Positions 8,439-17,629 are shown, counted from the first letter of the stretch. The stretch is DNA of 64,000 nt from Actinoplanes sp. NBRC 103695 (GCF_030269485.1 NZ_BSTL01000014.1:174194-238193), one strand, 5' to 3'. Translations and numbers: made by a program. Notes: generated by a model not told the origin, from the sequence alone.

Positions 8439-9155
8439 ATGACCTCGCCTGAGCCGCTCGACCCGACAGCCGCGTTCGCCGAGCTGGGCCGGATCAGACT
8501 CAGCGAAACCAACCTCGACCAGGTCCTCGCCCGCGTCGCCGGGCTGGCGAAACGAAGCGTGCCGGGCGCTTCGGAGGTGTCCGTCACGTTGATCCGCGGC
8601 GACGACGCGCACACGGCGGCCTTCACCGGACTCCTCGCGGTGAGCCTCGACGAACGGCAGTACGAGGACGGTGCCGGCCCCTGTCTGGACGCCGCCGCCA
8701 CCGCCACGACCCTGTCGGTCCCGGACATGGCTCAGGAGGACCGCTGGCCCGGCTGGGCCGCCCGGGCGGTCGACGCCGGCGCGCGCAGTTCCCTGGCGAT
8801 CGGCCTGCCCGTGCTCGAGAAGGTGACCGGCGCGCTGAACATCTACAGCGTGGACGCGAAGGCGTTCGACGACGACGCGGTCACGCTGGCGCAGACGTTC
8901 GCCGGGTACGCCGCGGTGGCGCTGGCCAACGCACACCTCTACGACGCCACGGCGACCTTGGCCGAGCAGATGCAGGAGGCGATGGCCAGCCGGGCGATCA
9001 TCGAGCAGGCCAAAGGCATCCTGATGGGCCGGCGGCGCTGCACCGCCGACGAGGCCTTCATCATGCTCCGCAAGGTGTCGCGGGACTCCAACCGCAAACT
9101 CCGTGACGTCGCCGAATCACTCGTCGCGAAGGCACAGGCCGGCACCGACCGCTGA
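8439..9155 (+). CDS. GAF-ANTAR domain RNA-binding antiterminator
   Basis: A 238-residue protein with a GAF domain (about residues 15-155) and a C-terminal ANTAR domain (about 170-225; SRAIIEQAKGILMGRRRCTADEAF, then LRDVAESLV). ANTAR domains bind paired RNA hairpins and prevent termination; in actinobacteria GAF-ANTAR proteins are abundant and act as stress or light sensors. The ATG at 8439 is preferred over 8403 because homology begins just after it; no strong Shine-Dalgarno is visible for either. It is monocistronic. Confidence 0.9.
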   Translation: MTSPEPLDPTAAFAELGRIRLSETNLDQVLARVAGLAKRSVPGASEVSVTLIRGDDAHTAAFTGLLAVSLDERQYEDGAGPCLDAAATATTLSVPDMAQEDRWPGWAARAVDAGARSSLAIGLPVLEKVTGALNIYSVDAKAFDDDAVTLAQTFAGYAAVALANAHLYDATATLAEQMQEAMASRAIIEQAKGILMGRRRCTADEAFIMLRKVSRDSNRKLRDVAESLVAKAQAGTDR

Positions 9156-9178
9156 CGGACACGTGTCAGCGCGATGGA

Positions 9179-10240
9179 TCAGTACGGGTTGCCCGTGCCG
9201 GGCAGCCGGCCTCTCAGCAGCCCCCGTGGCCGGCCCGCCAGTTCCGGATCGCCGGACAGCGGCGGCGTGTCGTCATGGGCCCGCTCGGCGAACCCGGCGA
9301 TGAACTCCCGCAGCGTCGACTCGGCGTCGTGGACCGGCGCCCAGCCCAGCTCGCGCGCGATGCGGTCGCATGACATCAGCGGCGCCTTCAACCCCATCGC
9401 CACCCAGCCCGCGTCGACCGGCTGGAGCCGCAGCCGCCAGCTGAGATCCGCCGCCGCGTACAGCGCCACCCCCGGCACCGGCACCCGGACGCCGCCGAAC
9501 ATCCGCGCGGCCAGGCGGGTGTCGAGGACGGGCGCCGCGGCGACGTTGAACGCGCCCCGGACATCGGAGAGCAAGGCCCTCGCGTACGCCTCGGCGACGT
9601 CGTCCGCGTGCACCCCCTGGACCCGCAGTGCCGGGTGGGCGGGCAGCACCGGGATCCGCCGGGCGCGCAGCAGGCCGACGGGCAGCAGCGGGCCGGCGAA
9701 GTAGCGGGCGATCTCGGTGCCCGCCGAGCGCTGGAAGATCAGGCCCGGCCGCAGCCGGACGACGCGCAGCTCGGGCCGGTCCCGTTCGACGCCGTCCAGC
9801 AGCTTCTCGACCAGGGCCTTGTGCGTGCTGTACGACGACTCGACGATCCCTGTGGCCGGCCACGCCTCGGTGACGTACCGGTCCTTGGGTCCTGGCGCGT
9901 ACGCACCGACCGACGACGCCACGACGAGGGTGCGGACGCCCGCCGCCAGCGCCGCCACCACCACGTTGCGGGTGCCGAGCACGTTGGTCCGGAAGAGCCG
10001 CCGCCGGTCGTGGCTGGGCTGGATCTGCCAGGCCAGCTGCACCACCGCGTCGGCCCCGGCGAAGATCCGCTCGAGCCTGGTCCCGGCGTCGTCCGCGCCG
10101 ATGTCGCACGAGTGCCACTCGATGTCGCTGTCGAAGACGCGGCGGGACACCCCGACGACGTCGATGCCGGCCTCGTCGCGCAGGCGCCGCAGCAGGGCGG
10201 TGCCCGCGTTGCCGGACGCGCCCACGATCACGACTCGCAT
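9179..10240 (-). CDS. NAD-dependent epimerase/dehydratase (extended SDR)
   Basis: A 353-residue extended SDR. Rossmann motif GASGNAG (residues 7-13), DIGADD acid loop, SSVGAYAP with catalytic Ser, and YSTHK as the YxxxK pair. It resembles atypical epimerases that act on sugar nucleotides or other carbonyls; substrate unknown. The start at 10240 has GGAGGG six bases upstream; an ATG at 10246 has no room for a Shine-Dalgarno. The 5' end overlaps the upstream diiron-enzyme gene by 13 bp, so the two form an operon. Confidence 0.88.
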   Translation of the reverse strand: MRVVIVGASGNAGTALLRRLRDEAGIDVVGVSRRVFDSDIEWHSCDIGADDAGTRLERIFAGADAVVQLAWQIQPSHDRRRLFRTNVLGTRNVVVAALAAGVRTLVVASSVGAYAPGPKDRYVTEAWPATGIVESSYSTHKALVEKLLDGVERDRPELRVVRLRPGLIFQRSAGTEIARYFAGPLLPVGLLRARRIPVLPAHPALRVQGVHADDVAEAYARALLSDVRGAFNVAAAPVLDTRLAARMFGGVRVPVPGVALYAAADLSWRLRLQPVDAGWVAMGLKAPLMSCDRIARELGWAPVHDAESTLREFIAGFAERAHDDTPPLSGDPELAGRPRGLLRGRLPGTGNPY

Positions 10241-11178
10241 GACCATCCCTCCATCAGGCCGGCCGCCCAGCGCGCGTCCAGGGCCAGCGCGCTCCGGGCG
10301 CCGAACAGCACGTCCCCGGCCAGTTCCGGCTCGGCCGCCGCGAAGGATCCGCAGAGGTCGTGCGCGGCGATCTGCTCGTGCACCGCGTCGGCCTCGACGT
10401 GCTCGTCGTAGAAGGCCGTCGCCGCCTGGTCCCCGCCGAGCCGGCGCAGGCCGTTGCCGTAGTTGCGGTTGGGCGCGGTCGAGGTCATCTCGTACGCCGC
10501 CAGATGGCCGATCAGGGCGCCGCGCCGACGGCGGTGCAGCCCGAACAGCGACATCACGTTGTTGTTGGCGAGCGTCGCCGCGCCCGCCGACTCCACGTAC
10601 GCGCCGTACGTCAGGTCCAGCTCGAACCACCGCATCGTCTGCTTGAACAGCTCCTGGTGCATGCGCGGCTCGACGCCGTTGCCGTACTCGTCCATCTGGA
10701 TCTCGATCAGGGCCGCCTTTGCCTTGCCGGCCAGCCGCGGGATCACCCACGTGTGCGGATCCGCCTCGCGCAGGTGGTAGACCGACCGCAACCGGACGAA
10801 CTCGCGGAACTGGTCGTAGGTCGCCCGGCCGCGCAGATACTTGGACAGCGCCGGCCCGTCGTCGGCGGCGACCGTCTCGGCCAGCAGCCGCGGCACGTCC
10901 CCCGGCTCGACCGGCGCGGGCGGCCCGACCAGCGCGTACAGGTCCTGTTCGAACCGCGCCTCCAGCTCGGCCCGCACCCGCAGCAGCCCCGGGTTCCACT
11001 CCCAGGCGTCGTCCACGCCGTCCCAGCCGCGGTAGGCCAGCTCGTAGCAGACGAACAGCGCCAGGTGCAGGTCCTCGTCGTCGTCCGGCCGCACCAGCTC
11101 AGGCAGGTCGCCACCACGACCGGCGAGCAGGTCGATCACCGCCGCGGAGACGGAGCCCCGGGGTCCAGGAAGCTTCAT
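10228..11178 (-). CDS. Haem-oxygenase-like, iron-containing redox enzyme family protein
   Basis: A 316-residue predicted helical-bundle protein of the haem-oxygenase-like diiron (HDO) type. Candidate iron ligands lie in helices around YDQFREF (near 121-127), YHLREADPH (134-142), EIQMDEYG (159-166) and YDEHVEADAVHEQ (257-269, an E/H..E..D..H cluster). Family members are oxygenases acting on fatty acids, amino acids or other small molecules; this substrate is unknown. The first ATG giving a protein of family length is at 11178. It is cotranscribed with the epimerase and divergent from a CDGSH iron-sulphur gene. Confidence 0.8.
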   Translation of the reverse strand: MKLPGPRGSVSAAVIDLLAGRGGDLPELVRPDDDEDLHLALFVCYELAYRGWDGVDDAWEWNPGLLRVRAELEARFEQDLYALVGPPAPVEPGDVPRLLAETVAADDGPALSKYLRGRATYDQFREFVRLRSVYHLREADPHTWVIPRLAGKAKAALIEIQMDEYGNGVEPRMHQELFKQTMRWFELDLTYGAYVESAGAATLANNNVMSLFGLHRRRRGALIGHLAAYEMTSTAPNRNYGNGLRRLGGDQAATAFYDEHVEADAVHEQIAAHDLCGSFAAAEPELAGDVLFGARSALALDARWAAGLMEGWSCES

Positions 11179-11208
11179 GCCTGAGGGCTGCCCGAGGTCA
11201 GGCGGGGT

Positions 11209-11220
11209 AAACGTACGTTT
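11209..11220. promoter_or_regulatory. Perfect 12-bp palindrome between divergent redox genes
   Basis: AAACGTACGTTT lies centrally in the 73-bp gap between the diiron-enzyme start (11178, minus) and the CDGSH start (11252, plus). Its A/T content stands out in this genome, and it may be an operator controlling both units. The binding protein is unknown; the Lrp-like gene at 11477 is the nearest regulator. Confidence 0.5.
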
Positions 11221-11251
11221 GAAACGCCTCGCCCCGGCTATCCACGCCGGC

Positions 11252-11467
11252 ATGGGATCAACGATCATTCCGTACGAGGACGGCCCGCTGATCGTTCGCG
11301 GCGACTTCGACCTGCGTACGCCCGACGGCACGCCGATCGAGGCCGGCCGGGCGACCATCGCGCTGTGCCGCTGCGGCCGTTCCGCCATCAAGCCGTTCTG
11401 CGACGGTACCCACAAGGCCATCAACTTCAAGGCCGGCGTGAACCGGGAGACCCCGCCCCGGCCGTAG
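11252..11467 (+). CDS. CDGSH iron-sulphur domain protein
   Basis: A 71-residue protein with the complete CDGSH signature: Cys39-x-Cys41, then Pro48-Phe-Cys50-Asp-Gly-Thr-His54, which binds a [2Fe-2S] cluster with three Cys and one His. Such small proteins (mitoNEET-like) carry electrons or clusters. The ATG at 11252 is chosen; the frame is open upstream to 11177 but that part overlaps the palindrome. The divergent diiron enzyme is an obvious candidate partner. Confidence 0.88.
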   Translation: MGSTIIPYEDGPLIVRGDFDLRTPDGTPIEAGRATIALCRCGRSAIKPFCDGTHKAINFKAGVNRETPPRP

Positions 11468-11476
11468 GATCGGCTG

Positions 11477-12472
11477 GTGGCGGCTCTCGACCGGATCGAC
11501 CGGCGCATCCTCAACGCGCTGGAGATCGCCCCGCGTGCGCCGTTCGCCCGGATCGCCTCGGTGCTCGGCGTCTCCGAGCAGACGGTGGCCCGTCGCTACC
11601 AGCGGCTCCGGTCGTCCGGCGTGGTCCGGGTGCTGGCCCGGCCGGCACCGCTGCGGCCGGGGTCCACGTACTGGACGCTGCGGATCGGCTGCCGGCCGGG
11701 CACCGCCACGGCCCTGGCCGACGCGCTGGCCCGCCGCGACGACACGTCGTGGATCAGCATCGCGGCGGGCGGCGCCGAGATCACCTGCCAGACGATCATC
11801 GCCGAGGACGACCCGGCCGGCCTGCTCCAACACCTGCCCCGCGCGTCGAACGTGATCACGTTCAGCGCCCATCAGGTGCTGCACCGCTTTCCCGGCCGGG
11901 GCGAGAGCGAATGGATGGTCTCGGTGGACGAACCACTGGACGCGGACGAGCGAGCCACTCTCCTCCCGGATGTCCCTGGCGCTTCCGGGAGGCCCGCCCA
12001 GCTGGAACCGGCCGACGGTCCCCTGCTGGACGCGCTGACCCGGGACGGCCGGGCCGGCTGGTCGGCGCTGGCCGAGGCGACCGGCTGGAGCGAGCGGCAG
12101 GTCGCCCAGCGGGTGGCCGCGCTGACGGCGAGCGAGGCGATCTACTTCCACCTGGACGTGTCGGACGCGGCGGTCGGCATCCACGCGGTGGCCAACCTGT
12201 GGTTCACCGTCGCGCCGGCCGACCTGTCGGCGGTCGGCGCCGAACTGGCGGACCACCGCGAGGTGGCGTTCACCGCCGCGGTCACCGGCGCCGCCAACCT
12301 GATGGCCTCGGTCCGCTGCCGGGACGCGGCCGCCCTCTACCGCTACCTGACGACCAAGGTCGCCGCGGTGGAGGGCGTCCGCACGGTCGAGACGGTGCCG
12401 CTGCGGGTCCGCTTCAAGCAGGCACACTCACTGATGGAGAACGGTCGCGTGCGGGCGCCTCTCGGGTCGTGA
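11477..12472 (+). CDS. Lrp/AsnC-family regulator, duplicated
   Basis: A 331-residue protein made of two Lrp/AsnC units: HTH 1 at about residues 5-55 (IDRRILNALEIAPRAPF, SEQTVARRYQRL) with its ligand domain to about 150, and a second HTH from about 180 (LDALTRDGRAGWSALAEATGWSERQVAQRV) with another sensor domain. Duplicated Lrp proteins are common in actinomycetes. Start GTG at 11477. The 3' end overlaps the convergent MFS gene by 59 bp, an antisense overlap. The exporter is a plausible but unproven target. Confidence 0.85.
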   Translation: MAALDRIDRRILNALEIAPRAPFARIASVLGVSEQTVARRYQRLRSSGVVRVLARPAPLRPGSTYWTLRIGCRPGTATALADALARRDDTSWISIAAGGAEITCQTIIAEDDPAGLLQHLPRASNVITFSAHQVLHRFPGRGESEWMVSVDEPLDADERATLLPDVPGASGRPAQLEPADGPLLDALTRDGRAGWSALAEATGWSERQVAQRVAALTASEAIYFHLDVSDAAVGIHAVANLWFTVAPADLSAVGAELADHREVAFTAAVTGAANLMASVRCRDAAALYRYLTTKVAAVEGVRTVETVPLRVRFKQAHSLMENGRVRAPLGS

Positions 12473-13922
12473 CCAGCAGCAGGACCGCGAGCGCGCCGAG
12501 CAGGCCGGCGCCACCGGCGATCAGGAAGCCGCCGTCCAGCCCGGCCGCCGCCGCGTCGTGCAGGGCCGCCGACACGCTCGCCGGGTCGGACGCGGCCCCG
12601 AGGATACGTCCGGACCGGCCGGCTGCCAGCGCGTGCGCGGCCGCCGTGGGATCCGGGACGCCGTGGTCCGCCAGCCGGCCGGCCGCCCGGGAGGCGAAGA
12701 CGGCGCCCAGCACCGCGATGCCGACCGCGAAGCCCAGCTGCCGGGCGGTGTTCAGGGCGCCCGCGGCCATCCCGCCCCGCCGCGGCGGCACCGTGGCCAT
12801 GCCGGCCGACGCCATCACCGGCAGCGCCATACCGACGCCGACGCCGATCGCCACGAAGCCCGGAACCAGCGCCGGCCAGCTCGAACCCGCGCCCAGCAGG
12901 GCGGCGCAGAGTAACGCGCCCACGCCGATCAGCAGCATCCCGCCGCCCATCAGCGCGCGCGGGTAGCGGCTCTGCAGACGGGACGCGGCCAGCCCGGTCG
13001 TCACCGACGCCAGCCCCATCGGCAGCCCGGTCAGGCCGGCCTCGAGCGGGGACAGCCCGATCAGCGACTGCAGCCAGACGGACGTGTAGGTGAAGCTCGC
13101 GAACGCCGCGAAGTTCACCAGCAGCGAGGCGATCAGGATGCCGGTGAACGACCGGTTCCGCAGCAGCGACAGGTCCAGCATCGGGTGCGGGTCGCGCCGC
13201 TCCCACGCCACGAACACGGCGAGGGCGACGGCGCTCAGCAGGAGCAGTCCCCACGTACGCGGGGTCGACCAGCCGACCTCGTTGGCCCGGATCAGCGCGA
13301 CGGTCAGCGCGGCGGCGAACACCGTGAAGGCGAGCAGTCCGGCCACGTCGAACCGCCCGGTGCGGTGCCGCTCGCCCGGCCGCAGCACGGTCCGGCACAG
13401 CACGATCGTGACCACGCTGATCGGCAGGTTGACCAGGAAGATCCAGCGCCAGCCGAGCCCGTCGGTGAGCAGCCCGCCGAGCACCGGACCGATCGCCGCG
13501 GCGGCACCCGACACGCCACCCCAGATCCCGTACGCGACGCCTCGCTCCCGCCCCTGATAGGCGCTGTTGAGCAGGGCCGACGTCGTGGTGAACATGGCCG
13601 CCGCGCCGGCGCCCTGCACGACCCGCGCGGCGATCAGCACCGTGTCGGTCCCGGCCAGCCCGCAGGCCAGCGAGGACAACGCGAAGACGACCGGCCCGCC
13701 GGCGTACAGCCGCCGGTGCCCGACCCGGTCCCCCAGCGAGCCCGCGCCGAGCAGCAGCACGCCGAGGGCCAGCGCGTACCCGTCGAGGACCCACTGGAGC
13801 GACCCGAACGAGCTGCCCAGATCCGAGGTCATCGGCGGCAGGGCGACGTTCACGATGGTCACGTCGATCAACAACATGAAGGTGCCCAGGCACACCGTCA
13901 CGAGCGGCCACCACTTGCGCAT
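12414..13922 (-). CDS. MFS drug exporter, DHA2 (EmrB/QacA) family
   Basis: A 502-residue protein with about 14 membrane helices. Characteristic motifs: LLIDVTIVNVALPPM in helix 1 (DHA2 motif D1), GDRVGHRR (MFS motif A) in loop 2-3, and the GPVLGGLL motif C of helix 5 that marks antiporters. Predicted role: proton-driven export of drugs or metabolites. Start ATG 13922 with GGAAGGA upstream. It overlaps the Lrp-type regulator gene tail to tail. Confidence 0.9.
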   Translation of the reverse strand: MRKWWPLVTVCLGTFMLLIDVTIVNVALPPMTSDLGSSFGSLQWVLDGYALALGVLLLGAGSLGDRVGHRRLYAGGPVVFALSSLACGLAGTDTVLIAARVVQGAGAAAMFTTTSALLNSAYQGRERGVAYGIWGGVSGAAAAIGPVLGGLLTDGLGWRWIFLVNLPISVVTIVLCRTVLRPGERHRTGRFDVAGLLAFTVFAAALTVALIRANEVGWSTPRTWGLLLLSAVALAVFVAWERRDPHPMLDLSLLRNRSFTGILIASLLVNFAAFASFTYTSVWLQSLIGLSPLEAGLTGLPMGLASVTTGLAASRLQSRYPRALMGGGMLLIGVGALLCAALLGAGSSWPALVPGFVAIGVGVGMALPVMASAGMATVPPRRGGMAAGALNTARQLGFAVGIAVLGAVFASRAAGRLADHGVPDPTAAAHALAAGRSGRILGAASDPASVSAALHDAAAAGLDGGFLIAGGAGLLGALAVLLLVTTREAPARDRSPSVSVPA

Positions 13923-14049
13923 GATGTTCCTTCCGTAGGACTCGAGATTCGAACCCACGGTCACCCGGCGCCTGGCGAATCTCCCAGCCGGCCCCGCCAG
14001 ATCGGTCGGAATCCGCCGAAGGGCGCGGCCGGTTCTGCCGAATCCGCCA

Positions 14050-15396
14050 TCAGCGCAGGGGAAGAGCCGGGCAGTGCGTCCCGGCCGGCGGCAGCGTGGT
14101 GTCGACGAGGTAGCGCAGGACCAGGCCACGGGTGCAGTCGGTCCGGTTCGCGGCGCCGTGACCCATGCCGTCGTAGGTGACGAGCGTCGCGCGGCCGAGC
14201 TGGGCGGCCACCCGTTGCGCGCCCTCGTACGGGGTGGGCGGGTCGAAGCGCGAGTTGATCACCATGATCGGCGGAGCGTCGGGCGCACGCAGCGGCCGTT
14301 GCGGGTTGGTGGCCGGCACCGGCGGGTTGATGCACAGGTCGGCGACGTCGTACGGCGCTCCGCGCACGTCGGGGGCCGCCGCCTGGACCCGGCCACGCAA
14401 CGCCTGCATGGCCGCGAACGTGGTCGTGCGGTTGACGGCGTCGGCGCACTGGATGTAGATCGGCAACGGGGTGGGCGCGGCGGCGGCGTTCTTGCCCGGC
14501 CGGCCCTCGATGACCGCGGCGGCGGCCGGCAGGTTCGGCTGGGACAGCGGCGCCACGATCCGGTACGTGAGCTCGCCGCTCTCGTCCCCGGCGAACAGCT
14601 CGGCCACCCTCGCCCGGATGTCGGCGCCGTGCAACGAGCAGTCGGTGGAGCCGTCGCACCACGCGAGGAACTGGTCGAACGCCTCCTGCGCGGCCCGGGC
14701 GCCGGTCACCGCGAACCGGTCGGAGTCCACGCTGTGGTCGTACACGGCGTCGAGCACCATCGTGCGGATCCGGGCGGGGAACCGCTCCGCGTACATCTGG
14801 CCGATCACCGTGCCGTACGAGAGCGCGTACAGGTTGAGCTGCCGCAGGCCGAGCCGCTCGCGGAGAGCGTCGACGTCGCGGGCCGCGGCGACGCTGTCCA
14901 GGTGGTCGAAGAGCGGGCCGGTCCGGGCCCGGCAGTCCGCGCCGACCGCGGCCTGGGCGTCCAGCAGCGCGGCGAACTCGGTCTCGGTGCGCGGCGGCGG
15001 AGCGTTCAGCCGCTCGACCAGCGCCGAGTCGCACCGCACGGGATGGCTGCGCCGGACCCCGCGCGGGTCGAACCCGACGATGTCGAACCTCGCGGCGATC
15101 TCCGGCGGGAACAGCGCGCCGAAGATCTGGTCGTCGGTCACGGCGTCCACACCGGAACTACCCGGACCGGCCGGCAGGTACACGAGCGTGCCCACCGGGT
15201 CGGCGGCCGGACGCCGGGCGACGGCCAGGTCGAAGCGCTGCCCGCCGGGCCGGGACCAGTCGACGGGCAGCGACAGCGTTCCGCAGGAGACGGCCGCGTT
15301 GTCCGCACACGGTTCCCACGGTGCCGGTGACGAGGGTGCTGCCGCGCCGGATCCGCTCAGCGCGGCGACGAGCAGCCAGATGAGATGTTTGGTCAT
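14050..15396 (-). CDS. Secreted alpha/beta hydrolase, TAP-like (tripeptidyl aminopeptidase type)
   Basis: A 448-residue serine hydrolase. A short signal peptide (residues 1-20) is followed by the S33 fold: YLPAGPGSSG, FDIVGFDPRGVRRSHPV, nucleophile in ALSYGT (GxSxGT), and a C-terminal TAP domain with INSRFDPPTPYEGA and GMGHGA (acid and His), plus conserved cysteines. Streptomyces homologues cleave N-terminal tripeptides from secreted proteins. The GGAGGG sits immediately before the ATG, unusually close. Divergent from the histidine kinase. Confidence 0.88.
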   Translation of the reverse strand: MTKHLIWLLVAALSGSGAAAPSSPAPWEPCADNAAVSCGTLSLPVDWSRPGGQRFDLAVARRPAADPVGTLVYLPAGPGSSGVDAVTDDQIFGALFPPEIAARFDIVGFDPRGVRRSHPVRCDSALVERLNAPPPRTETEFAALLDAQAAVGADCRARTGPLFDHLDSVAAARDVDALRERLGLRQLNLYALSYGTVIGQMYAERFPARIRTMVLDAVYDHSVDSDRFAVTGARAAQEAFDQFLAWCDGSTDCSLHGADIRARVAELFAGDESGELTYRIVAPLSQPNLPAAAAVIEGRPGKNAAAAPTPLPIYIQCADAVNRTTTFAAMQALRGRVQAAAPDVRGAPYDVADLCINPPVPATNPQRPLRAPDAPPIMVINSRFDPPTPYEGAQRVAAQLGRATLVTYDGMGHGAANRTDCTRGLVLRYLVDTTLPPAGTHCPALPLR

Positions 15397-15480
15397 CCCT
15401 CCACCGTGGTGCCCGCCGGAGCCGGTCGCCTCCCCCTTCGGCAGGAGGCGGGGCTCGTCCCGGCTTCCTAGGGTCGAGAC

Positions 15481-16581
15481 ATGAACCGGCTCCTGCAAGT
15501 GCCGCTGCGGCTGCTCCCGTTGCCGGTCATGGCCGCGTTCCTGGCCGTGCTGCACGGGCCGAACGTGGTCACCGCGACCGACTGGGCGTTCGGCCTGGTC
15601 GCCGCGGGGCTCACCGGAGTCGCCGTGTGGCAGCCGCTGGCCGCGTCCGTCGTGCAGTCGGCGCTGCTGCTGGCGGCACTGGTGGACGGTCCTCGTACGG
15701 TCATGCCGATGCTCTTCCTGCTCGCCATGATCACGCTGGGTGAGCTGTGGGTCCGCCGGGGCGGCTGGCAGTGCTGGGCGGGTGCGGGCGCGTTCGTGGT
15801 GGTGCAGGCCGTGCTGGTGGCGCCGGGCTTCGACCCGCGGCTGTCCGTCCCGTCGATCGCCTTGACCACGCTGCCGCCGGTCGGGCTCGGGGTGTACGTC
15901 CGCTCGGTGCTGCGGCGGGCGATCACGGCCGAGGGCGACCGCGAGCGGTCGGTGCTCCAGGCGCGCGCCGCGGAGCGTACGGCCATCGCCCGTGAACTGC
16001 ACGACCTGGTCGCGCACCACCTGGCCTCGATCGCCGTGCAGGTCGGCGCCGCCCGCCAGGCGCTGGGCGGCGCGGACCCGGAGGTCGACGAGGCGCTGGC
16101 CCAGGCGCACACCACGACCCGGGCGGGCCTGACCGACCTGAAACGGCTGATGGTCGTCCTCCGCGACCCGGCCACGGCAACCGGCGGGGCGGGCACGGCC
16201 CTGGTCGAGCCGGACGGGATCGGCGAGGCGATCACCGCGGTGGTGTCCCACGTCCGTGCGGCCGGCGTCACCGTGTGCGGCGACATCGACGAGTCGGTCG
16301 CGACGCTGGACGCGATGCGCCGGCTCGCGGTGCTCCGCGTCGTGCAGGAAGGGCTGACCAATGTGGTCAGGCACGCCGGGCGCGCCGCTCACGCCACGGT
16401 GGTGGTCCGGGTGACCGATCAGGGGGTACGGGTGGAGATCGCCGACGACGGCCGAGGCGGGCCCGGGTCGCGCGGCGGGTTCGGGCTCGTCGGCATGCGG
16501 GAACGGGTGGAGCTGCTCGGCGGCCGGATGAGCGTGCTCGACAACCACCCCGGCTGGCGGCTGGAGGTGGTGATCCCGTGA
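15481..16581 (+). CDS. NarL-type sensor histidine kinase
   Basis: A 366-residue kinase. Four to six membrane helices occupy residues 1-145; a HisKA_3 dimerisation helix follows with the phospho-acceptor His in ARELHDLVAHHLASIAVQ (about 172), and a HATPase domain with VQEGLTNVVRHAG (N box), DDGRGG (G1) and GFGLVGMRERVELLGG (G2). No extracytoplasmic sensor domain is evident, so sensing is probably within or at the membrane. It overlaps the regulator gene by 4 bp. Confidence 0.92.
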   Translation: MNRLLQVPLRLLPLPVMAAFLAVLHGPNVVTATDWAFGLVAAGLTGVAVWQPLAASVVQSALLLAALVDGPRTVMPMLFLLAMITLGELWVRRGGWQCWAGAGAFVVVQAVLVAPGFDPRLSVPSIALTTLPPVGLGVYVRSVLRRAITAEGDRERSVLQARAAERTAIARELHDLVAHHLASIAVQVGAARQALGGADPEVDEALAQAHTTTRAGLTDLKRLMVVLRDPATATGGAGTALVEPDGIGEAITAVVSHVRAAGVTVCGDIDESVATLDAMRRLAVLRVVQEGLTNVVRHAGRAAHATVVVRVTDQGVRVEIADDGRGGPGSRGGFGLVGMRERVELLGGRMSVLDNHPGWRLEVVIP

Positions 16582-17210
16582 TCCGCGTCCTGCTCGTCGA
16601 CGACCAGCGCCTGGTCCGCGCGGGCCTGCGCATGCTGTGCCGCACCACCACCGACGTCGAGGTCGTCGGCGAGGCGGCGACCGGCGCCGAGGCGATCCGC
16701 CAGTTCGAGATCCTGGTCCCCGACGTGGTGCTGATGGACCTGCGCATGCCGGGCGTGGACGGCACCACGGCGACAGCACGCATCGTCGCCGCCCGCCCCG
16801 GCGCACGCATCCTGGTCCTGACCACGTTCGACGACGACGAGCACCTGTACGCCGCGCTGGCCGCCGGCGCGCGCGGCTTCCTCGGCAAGGACGCACCCCC
16901 GGACCAGCTCCTGGACGCGGTCCGCCGCACCGCGGCCGGCGAGACGCCGTTCAGTCCCGGCGTGCTGTCCCGGATCGTCCGCTCCGCGACCGCCGCGCAC
17001 CGGGAGGTCCCGCGCCTGGACGGCCTGACCGCCCGCGAGCGCGACGTGCTGGACCTGCTGGGCGACGGCCTGTCCAACGCGGAGATCGGCGACCGCCTGC
17101 ACGTCGCGGTCAGCACGGTGAAGACCCACGTGGCGGGCCTGATGACGAAGACGGGCGCGACGAACCGCGTCAAGCTGGCCGTCCTGGCGAAGAGCCCGCA
17201 CCGCCCGTGA
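16578..17210 (+). CDS. NarL/LuxR-type response regulator
   Basis: A 210-residue regulator: receiver domain with acidic pocket (VDDQR), phospho-acceptor Asp near 54 (LMDLRMPG), Thr in LVLTTFDDDE and Lys in FLGKDAPPDQL; then a LuxR-type HTH (LTARERDVLDLLGDGLSNAEIGDRLHVAVSTVKTHV). GTG start coupled to the kinase stop (GTGA). In such pairs the target is often an adjacent ABC transporter; here the downstream exporter is a wreck (17170-17600). Confidence 0.93.
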   Translation: MIRVLLVDDQRLVRAGLRMLCRTTTDVEVVGEAATGAEAIRQFEILVPDVVLMDLRMPGVDGTTATARIVAARPGARILVLTTFDDDEHLYAALAAGARGFLGKDAPPDQLLDAVRRTAAGETPFSPGVLSRIVRSATAAHREVPRLDGLTARERDVLDLLGDGLSNAEIGDRLHVAVSTVKTHVAGLMTKTGATNRVKLAVLAKSPHRP

Positions 17211-17600
17211 GGTCTCGCGCCTGCCCGCCGGACATGACCACGATCCGGTCGGCGAGGCGGATCGTGGCCGGACGATGGGCGATGATCAGCGCGGTGCGCC
17301 CCGCCAGCACGGTGCGCATGGCGTCGTGGATGACGCGTTCGGCGGGGATGTCGAGCGAGGACGTCGCCTCGTCGAGGATCACCACCGACGGGTCGGCGAT
17401 CAGCAGCCGGGCCAGCCCGAGCAGCTGCCGTTGCCCGGCATGGCCAGGGCCAGAACCGACGCGACGACGGCGAGGACCGTCGCCGCGGCCAGGCGTCCGC
17501 TGACCGGCCGTACCCAGGGCCACAGCCCGGCCGGCGAACGCACCGCGGAGCGGGGTGATGGAGAAATCGAGGTCGGCATCAACGGTGCACGGTAGAAGCC
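17170..17600 (-). pseudogene. ABC exporter remnant with large internal deletion
   Basis: On the minus strand, the first part (about 17600-17450) encodes the start of an exporter membrane domain (GLWPWVRPVSGRLAAATVLAVVASVLALAMP). Within a few bases and in another frame it runs into the end of an ABC ATPase: GQRQLLGLARLLIADP (after the signature motif), Walker B VVILDEATSSLD, the H-loop IIAHRP and a short tail ending at 17170. Most of the membrane domain, Walker A and the signature are missing. A frame change and a deletion of roughly 400-500 codons best explain this. The stop lies inside the 3' end of the convergent response regulator. Confidence 0.75.
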
Positions 17601-17629
17601 GGCGCGAGCCGGCACACCCCATTAACGGC

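Noticed and set aside
14050..16896. Minus-strand frame extending the TAP-like peptidase to 948 codons
   Set aside because: The upstream part is antisense to the histidine kinase; a signal peptide marks the real start at 15396.
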